This document shows, in pieces, positions 60,384 to 64,000 of a stretch of DNA of 64,000 nt. Numbering within the stretch: the first letter of the stretch is position 1; each line of letters starts with the position of its first letter. A program made the position numbers and the translations under genes. The notes under the pieces are model-generated. The model had not been told where the DNA came from and searched no databases. It saw only the letters and a list, made by a program, of their open reading frames with translations. The DNA comes from SIG459 sp045538735 (GTDB taxonomy: Bacteria; Bacillota; Clostridia; Oscillospirales; Oscillospiraceae). The stretch covers positions 23,192 to 87,191 of the forward strand of contig JAZSRY010000071.1 in assembly GCA_045538735.1 (NCBI GenBank). Reading direction: 5' to 3'.

Positions 60384-61145
60384 TTATATATCGTCTGCCA
60401 TTGTCAGTATCTCGGGCTCACCGTCTGTAATGAGCACCGTGTTCTCATAATGAGCGGACAGGCTGCCGTCAGCCGTCAAGACTGTCCAGCCGTCGGGAAG
60501 CACTTTAACTTCCCAGCCACCGGCGTTGATCATAGGTTCAACGCAGATGGTCATGCCTTTTACGAGGCGGGGGCTTCCGCCCTTTCCTCTTACGAAGTTG
60601 GGAACTTCGGGTTCTTCGTGCATCTTACGACCGATACCGTGTCCCACGAAATCGCGGACAACACCGTATCCTGCACTTTCCGCATGCTTTTGAACCGCTG
60701 CGGAAATGTCGCTGACCCGAAAGCCCTGACGGGCATACTTGAGTCCTTCGAAAAAGCTTTCGCGGGTGACAGCGATGAGGCGAAGAGCCTCGTCGCTGCA
60801 CTTACCGCAGGGATAAGTCCCTGCACAGTCGCCCACAAAGCCTTTCCAGACTGCGCCGACGTCCACGCTGACGATGTCGCCGTCTTGAAGACGTCTGTTG
60901 CCGGGTATGCCATGGATGACTTGGTCGTTAACAGAAATGCAGATGCTGGCGGGATAACCGCTGTAACCCAGAAATGCGGGCTCCGCACCTGATTTCTTGA
61001 TGAAGTTGAACACTTCTTTGTTGATCTCTTTGGTGGTCACACCGGGCTCTATCATGCTACGAGCCAGACTTCTGGCCTGAGCGGTGATCTTACCGGCCTG
61101 ACGCATCAAATCGATGTCCCTATCGGACTTTATGACAATAGGCAT
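60384..61145 (-). CDS. map: methionine aminopeptidase, type I
   Basis: 253 residues. Metal ligands Asp, Asp, His, Glu, Glu in GDIVSVDVGAVWKGFVGD, GHGIGRKMHEEPEVPN and ENTVLITD. Removes the starting methionine from new proteins. Its stop is 20 bases before infA and it begins 3 bases after adk. Confidence 0.97.
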   Translation of the reverse strand: MPIVIKSDRDIDLMRQAGKITAQARSLARSMIEPGVTTKEINKEVFNFIKKSGAEPAFLGYSGYPASICISVNDQVIHGIPGNRRLQDGDIVSVDVGAVWKGFVGDCAGTYPCGKCSDEALRLIAVTRESFFEGLKYARQGFRVSDISAAVQKHAESAGYGVVRDFVGHGIGRKMHEEPEVPNFVRGKGGSPRLVKGMTICVEPMINAGGWEVKVLPDGWTVLTADGSLSAHYENTVLITDGEPEILTMADDI

Positions 61146-61148
61146 AGC

Positions 61149-61781
61149 TTACATACCCAGTGCTTCAATTATGGATGCAGTGACCGCCTCGATGGAGGGC
61201 TGGTTTTCCACACTTTTGAGCTTGCCGCGCTGAGCGTAAAAGTCCTTGAGGGGCTCCGTCTCTGAGTGATAGGTGGCAAGGCGGGCCTTAACGGTTTCAG
61301 GAGCATCATCCTTGCGGATGGTGAGCTCGCCGCCGCAGAAATCGCACACGCCCTCAGTTTTAGGGGGATTGTTGACCACATGGAAGCTGGCGCCGCAGTC
61401 GTGACAGGTGCGGCGGCCGGTCATGCGCTCGATGATGGTTTCATCTTCGATCTCGATGCTTACAGCATGGTCGATCTCGATGCCGTTCTCCTCCAGAGCA
61501 AGAGCCTGGGGGATAGTGCGGGGCATACCATCGAGGATGCAGCCATTTGCGCAATCCTCCTTGGCGAGACGCTCCTTGACGATGCCGATGATGACGTCGT
61601 CGGGAACGAGTCTGCCGTTATCAACGTATTCTTTCGCTCTCAGACCTACAGGAGTTCCGGCCTTCATAGCGGCGCGGAGAATGTTGCCTGTAGAAATGGT
61701 GGGAATGGAAAACTTTCTGGAGAGAATCTCGGACTGAGTTCCCTTGCCCGCACCGGGAGCACCTAAAAGAATGAGCTTCAT
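61149..61781 (-). CDS. adk: adenylate kinase
   Basis: 210 residues. P-loop GAPGAGKGTQ, LDGMPRT (AMP-binding), and a zinc-type LID with CHDCG and CDFCG. Interconverts ATP and AMP with two ADP. Zinc LID is common in Gram-positive bacteria. It is between secY (15 bases) and map (3 bases). Confidence 0.98.
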   Translation of the reverse strand: MKLILLGAPGAGKGTQSEILSRKFSIPTISTGNILRAAMKAGTPVGLRAKEYVDNGRLVPDDVIIGIVKERLAKEDCANGCILDGMPRTIPQALALEENGIEIDHAVSIEIEDETIIERMTGRRTCHDCGASFHVVNNPPKTEGVCDFCGGELTIRKDDAPETVKARLATYHSETEPLKDFYAQRGKLKSVENQPSIEAVTASIIEALGM

Positions 61782-61796
61782 GTCATTAACCTCCGA

Positions 61797-63074
61797 TTAA
61801 TCGAGGAAGCCTTTGTAGTGACGCATGAGTATCTGGTTCTCAAGAGCGGTGAAGGTCTCAAGGGCAACACCGACAACGATGATGACGGAGGTACCGCCGA
61901 GGGAGATGCCTGCTCTTGCAGCTGCGTCACTGAAGTGGCTGATAACAATGGGAGCTACTGCAACAATGCTCAGGAAGATGGCGCCGAACAGGGTGATCTT
62001 GTTCAGAACCTTCTGGATGAACTCGCTGGTGGGCTTACCGGGGCGATAGCCGGGGATGAAGCCCCCGTTGCGCTTCAGGTTTTTTGCAACTTCAATGGGA
62101 TTGTACTGGATGGTGGTGTAGAAATAGCTGAAGAAGATGATGAGCAGCAGGTAGATGAATGCATAGAAGAGAGAGTTGGTTGCAAACAGCTTCACAAACC
62201 AGCCGTCGGTCTTGCCGAAAAGGGCACCGAAGGTAGCAGGCAGGGAGCTGATGGACTGAGCGAAAATGATGGGCAGAACGCCGGACATATTCACCTTCAT
62301 GGGGAGGTGGGTAGCCTGGCCGCCGTACATCTTGCGGCCGACAACTCTCTTGGAATACTGAACGGGGATGCGTCTCTCGGAGTTGTTCACGATAACGATC
62401 AGGACGATCATAACGAGTGCGCCCAGAAGGATCAGAACGAGGGCCCACCACTTCAGGGTGCCTGCAGCGATGCTGCTGACAGACTGAGCGATGCCGCCGG
62501 GGAAACGGGAGACGATGGATGCAAACAGAATCATGGAGATACCGTTGCCGATACCGAACTCGGTGATCTGCTCGCCAAGCCACATGATGAGTGCGGAACC
62601 TGCAGTGAAGGTCAGAACGATGACGATTCCCTGCCATACGCCTTCCTCGCTGAGGAGGTAGTTGTTCTTGATGAGCATGTAGTAACCGAAGCCCATGATC
62701 AGGCCGAGGCCAATGGTGGAGTAGCGGGTGATATTGTTGATCTTTTTCTTACCCTCTTCGCCCTCTTCTTTTGCCATACGCTCAAGAGCGGGGATGGCAA
62801 TGCAGAGCAACTGGATAATGATAGATGCGTTAATATAGGGCTGGATGGAAAGTGCAAAGATCGTCGCGCTTGAGAATGCGCCACCGCTCAGTACATTGAC
62901 GAAACCAAGAACGGTGTTCTCCAGAGTAGTAAAGTAGTTCTGAAGCAGGGCAACATTGATATAGGGAACGGGGATAGCGTTGCCGATGCGGTACAGAAGG
63001 AGAATGAACAGAGTGAAGATGATCTTTTTACGGAGCTCTTCAATCTTCCAAGCGTTACGAAGGGTAGAAAGCAC
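61797..63074 (-). CDS. secY: preprotein translocase subunit SecY
   Basis: 425 residues, ten membrane helices. It begins with GTG at 63072-63074, immediately after the rplO stop (TAAGTG), with the ribosome site GAGGTG inside rplO; this gives the usual N-terminus LRNAWKIEELRKKI. Signature GNAIPVPYINVA and, further on, GFIPGYRPGKPT in the cytosolic loop that contacts SecA and ribosomes. Forms the protein export channel with SecE and SecG. Confidence 0.97.
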   Translation of the reverse strand: MLSTLRNAWKIEELRKKIIFTLFILLLYRIGNAIPVPYINVALLQNYFTTLENTVLGFVNVLSGGAFSSATIFALSIQPYINASIIIQLLCIAIPALERMAKEEGEEGKKKINNITRYSTIGLGLIMGFGYYMLIKNNYLLSEEGVWQGIVIVLTFTAGSALIMWLGEQITEFGIGNGISMILFASIVSRFPGGIAQSVSSIAAGTLKWWALVLILLGALVMIVLIVIVNNSERRIPVQYSKRVVGRKMYGGQATHLPMKVNMSGVLPIIFAQSISSLPATFGALFGKTDGWFVKLFATNSLFYAFIYLLLIIFFSYFYTTIQYNPIEVAKNLKRNGGFIPGYRPGKPTSEFIQKVLNKITLFGAIFLSIVAVAPIVISHFSDAAARAGISLGGTSVIIVVGVALETFTALENQILMRHYKGFLD

Positions 63075-63515
63075 TTATACCACCTCTGCCTTTCCGCCTG
63101 CAGCCTCGATCTTGGCCTTAGCAGACTCGGAGAATGCAGCAGCCTTGACAGTAATGCTCTTGGTGATGTTGCCATTACCGAGAACCTTGAAACCGTAGAC
63201 GCACTTGCTCAGGATGCCGGCATCCAGAAGAGCCTGAGTGTCTACAACAGCGCCGTTTTCAAACTTCTCCAGAGCGGAGACGTTGATTGCGTCCAGAGGC
63301 TTGGCAAAGATGTTGTTGAAGCCTCTCTTGGGCAGACGGCGTGCCAGGGGCATCTGGCCGCCTTCGAAGCCGACGCGAACGCCGCCGCCGGAGCGAGCCT
63401 TCTGACCCTTGTGACCGCGACCTGCGGTCTTGCCGTTGCCGGTAGCGTGGCCGCGGCCTTTGCGCTTAGCAACGTGAGTGGAGCCCATTGCGGGGGAAAG
63501 TTCATTGAGTTTCAT
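63075..63515 (-). CDS. rplO: 50S ribosomal protein L15
   Basis: 146 residues. Glycine- and lysine-rich N-terminal extension GRGHATGNGKTAGRGHKGQK, then GFEGGQMPLARRLPKRGF. Late assembly protein of the large subunit. Its stop codon abuts the secY start. Confidence 0.98.
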   Translation of the reverse strand: MKLNELSPAMGSTHVAKRKGRGHATGNGKTAGRGHKGQKARSGGGVRVGFEGGQMPLARRLPKRGFNNIFAKPLDAINVSALEKFENGAVVDTQALLDAGILSKCVYGFKVLGNGNITKSITVKAAAFSESAKAKIEAAGGKAEVV

Positions 63516-63529
63516 TTATAGGGCCCTCC

Positions 63530-63712
63530 TTATTCTTCTTCGGTAACCTGAAGCAGATAGCCGATCTTGGCGATCTTGCCGCGGGTCTGGGGGTTGTCAG
63601 GCTGCACGGTCTCGTTGCCGATCTTGTGCAGACCGAGGGAATTAGCGGTAGCAATGTGCTTTTCGATTCTGCCGCTCAGGCTCTTGACGAGCTTAATTCT
63701 AAGATTTGCCAT
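63530..63712 (-). CDS. rpmD: 50S ribosomal protein L30
   Basis: 60 residues. LRIKLVKSLSGRIEKHIATA, then LGLHKIGNETVQPDNPQTRG. Small large-subunit protein. Between rpsE and rplO in the usual spc-operon order; 14 bases to rplO. Confidence 0.97.
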   Translation of the reverse strand: MANLRIKLVKSLSGRIEKHIATANSLGLHKIGNETVQPDNPQTRGKIAKIGYLLQVTEEE

Positions 63713-63727
63713 AGTCTTAAGCCCTCC

Positions 63728-64000
63728 TTATGCCTTGATCTCAGCAGCGGTCTTGCCGCGGACAGCAGCGACCTGCTCTGCGTTGCGGAGAGCCTTCAGA
63801 CCAGCCATGGTAGCTCTTACAACGTTCTGGGGGTTGTTGGTGCGCAGGCACTTGGTACGGATGTTCTTGATACCGGCTGCTTCAACAACTGCACGGACTG
63901 CACCGCCGGCGATAACGCCGGTACCTTCGGGAGCGGGCATCAGCAGGACGCGGCCTGCGCCGGCTTCACCGACGATCTCGTGGGGAATGGTGGTACCCTC
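63728..64000 (-). CDS. rpsE: 30S ribosomal protein S5 (C-terminal part, cut by window edge)
   Basis: 91 codons are inside the window, in frame to the edge: TIPHEIVGEAGAGRVLLMPA, then EGTGVIAGGAVRAVVEAAG. The apparent ATG at 63940 is internal, so the gene must continue past 64000. S5 helps decoding accuracy and mRNA unwinding. 15 bases before rpmD. Confidence 0.96.
   Translation of the reverse strand, partial: EGTTIPHEIVGEAGAGRVLLMPAPEGTGVIAGGAVRAVVEAAGIKNIRTKCLRTNNPQNVVRATMAGLKALRNAEQVAAVRGKTAAEIKA

Noticed and set aside
63728..63940. Separate 70-residue gene at the right edge
   Set aside because: The frame continues without stop to 64000 and matches the C-terminus of ribosomal protein S5; the ATG is internal.

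Overview
The window looks like a stretch of chromosome from an anaerobic, spore-forming member of the Clostridia, most likely a gut Oscillospiraceae-type bacterium. The signs are a cotJABC spore-coat operon, a strictly anaerobic class III ribonucleotide reductase (nrdD/nrdG), class 1B dihydroorotate dehydrogenase (pyrD plus pyrK), rpsD placed inside the rpoA operon, many lipoproteins with KK/KR-start signal peptides, and moderately high GC with strong C/G third-position preference. That bias makes long false ORFs on the opposite strand. No rRNA, tRNA, CRISPR array, IS element or complete prophage was seen. The assignment is inference from gene content.

Layout. 1-2.6 kb: two tandem secreted CapA-like proteins (+). 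2.6-8.3 kb (-): a GNAT/kinase fusion, thioredoxin reductase, nrdD and nrdG, with an NrdR box and strong promoter before nrdD. 8.4-9.0 kb: mosaic intergenic repeats. 9.0-17.9 kb (-): an alpha-galactosidase operon (GH36, peptidase T, HAD phosphatase, GPH symporter, MFS transporter, GH2, small membrane protein). 18.0-22.2 kb (-): PMT-type glycosyltransferase, PHP phosphatase, rpiB and an anchored glycosidase-like protein. 22.3-23.5 kb: GH3 lipoprotein (+). 23.6-28.1 kb: TRAP transporter (-) and divergent LysR regulator (+). 28.2-31.2 kb: leucine-rich-repeat protein and ribosome hibernation factor (+). 31.2-33.7 kb: a two-lysozyme SLH protein (-). 33.9-37.9 kb (+): an amino-acid ABC importer, a DapF-like epimerase and a second binding protein whose domain is circularly permuted. 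38.0-41.1 kb (-): a small protein, a candidate immunity protein and a metallopeptidase/ParB-like/cysteine-peptidase-like polyvalent toxin. 41.1-41.5 kb: membrane protein (+). 41.6-42.6 kb: cotJCBA (-). 42.7-43.1 kb: second copy of the mosaic repeat. 43.2-52.0 kb (+): de novo pyrimidine operon pyrC-carB-pyrK-pyrD-pyrF-pyrE-pyrB behind a perfect-box promoter and a PyrR-type leader. 52.1-55.8 kb (+): MATE efflux pump, metY and metA. 55.9-56.9 kb (-): two small membrane proteins. 57.0-64.0 kb (-): the end of the spc/alpha ribosomal operon, rpsE to rplQ.

How genes cooperate. pyrC through pyrB supply five of the six steps to OMP/UMP directly, plus the carbamoyl-phosphate synthase large subunit; carA is not in the window. 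metA and metY form the O-acetylhomoserine route to homocysteine. The nrd genes, thioredoxin reductase and a glutaredoxin-like tail on NrdD fit one redox module for dNTP synthesis. The alpha-galactosidase operon imports and cleaves galactosides. The ABC cassette pairs amino-acid uptake with a putative epimerase.

Most unusual parts: (1) the polyvalent toxin with its overlapping candidate immunity gene and an AT-rich C-terminal cassette; (2) the circularly permuted periplasmic-binding protein, which can be verified against its unpermuted neighbour in the same locus; (3) a PyrB that carries only the zinc module of PyrI; (4) the shuffled intergenic repeat modules; (5) a GH24-GH25 double lysozyme.
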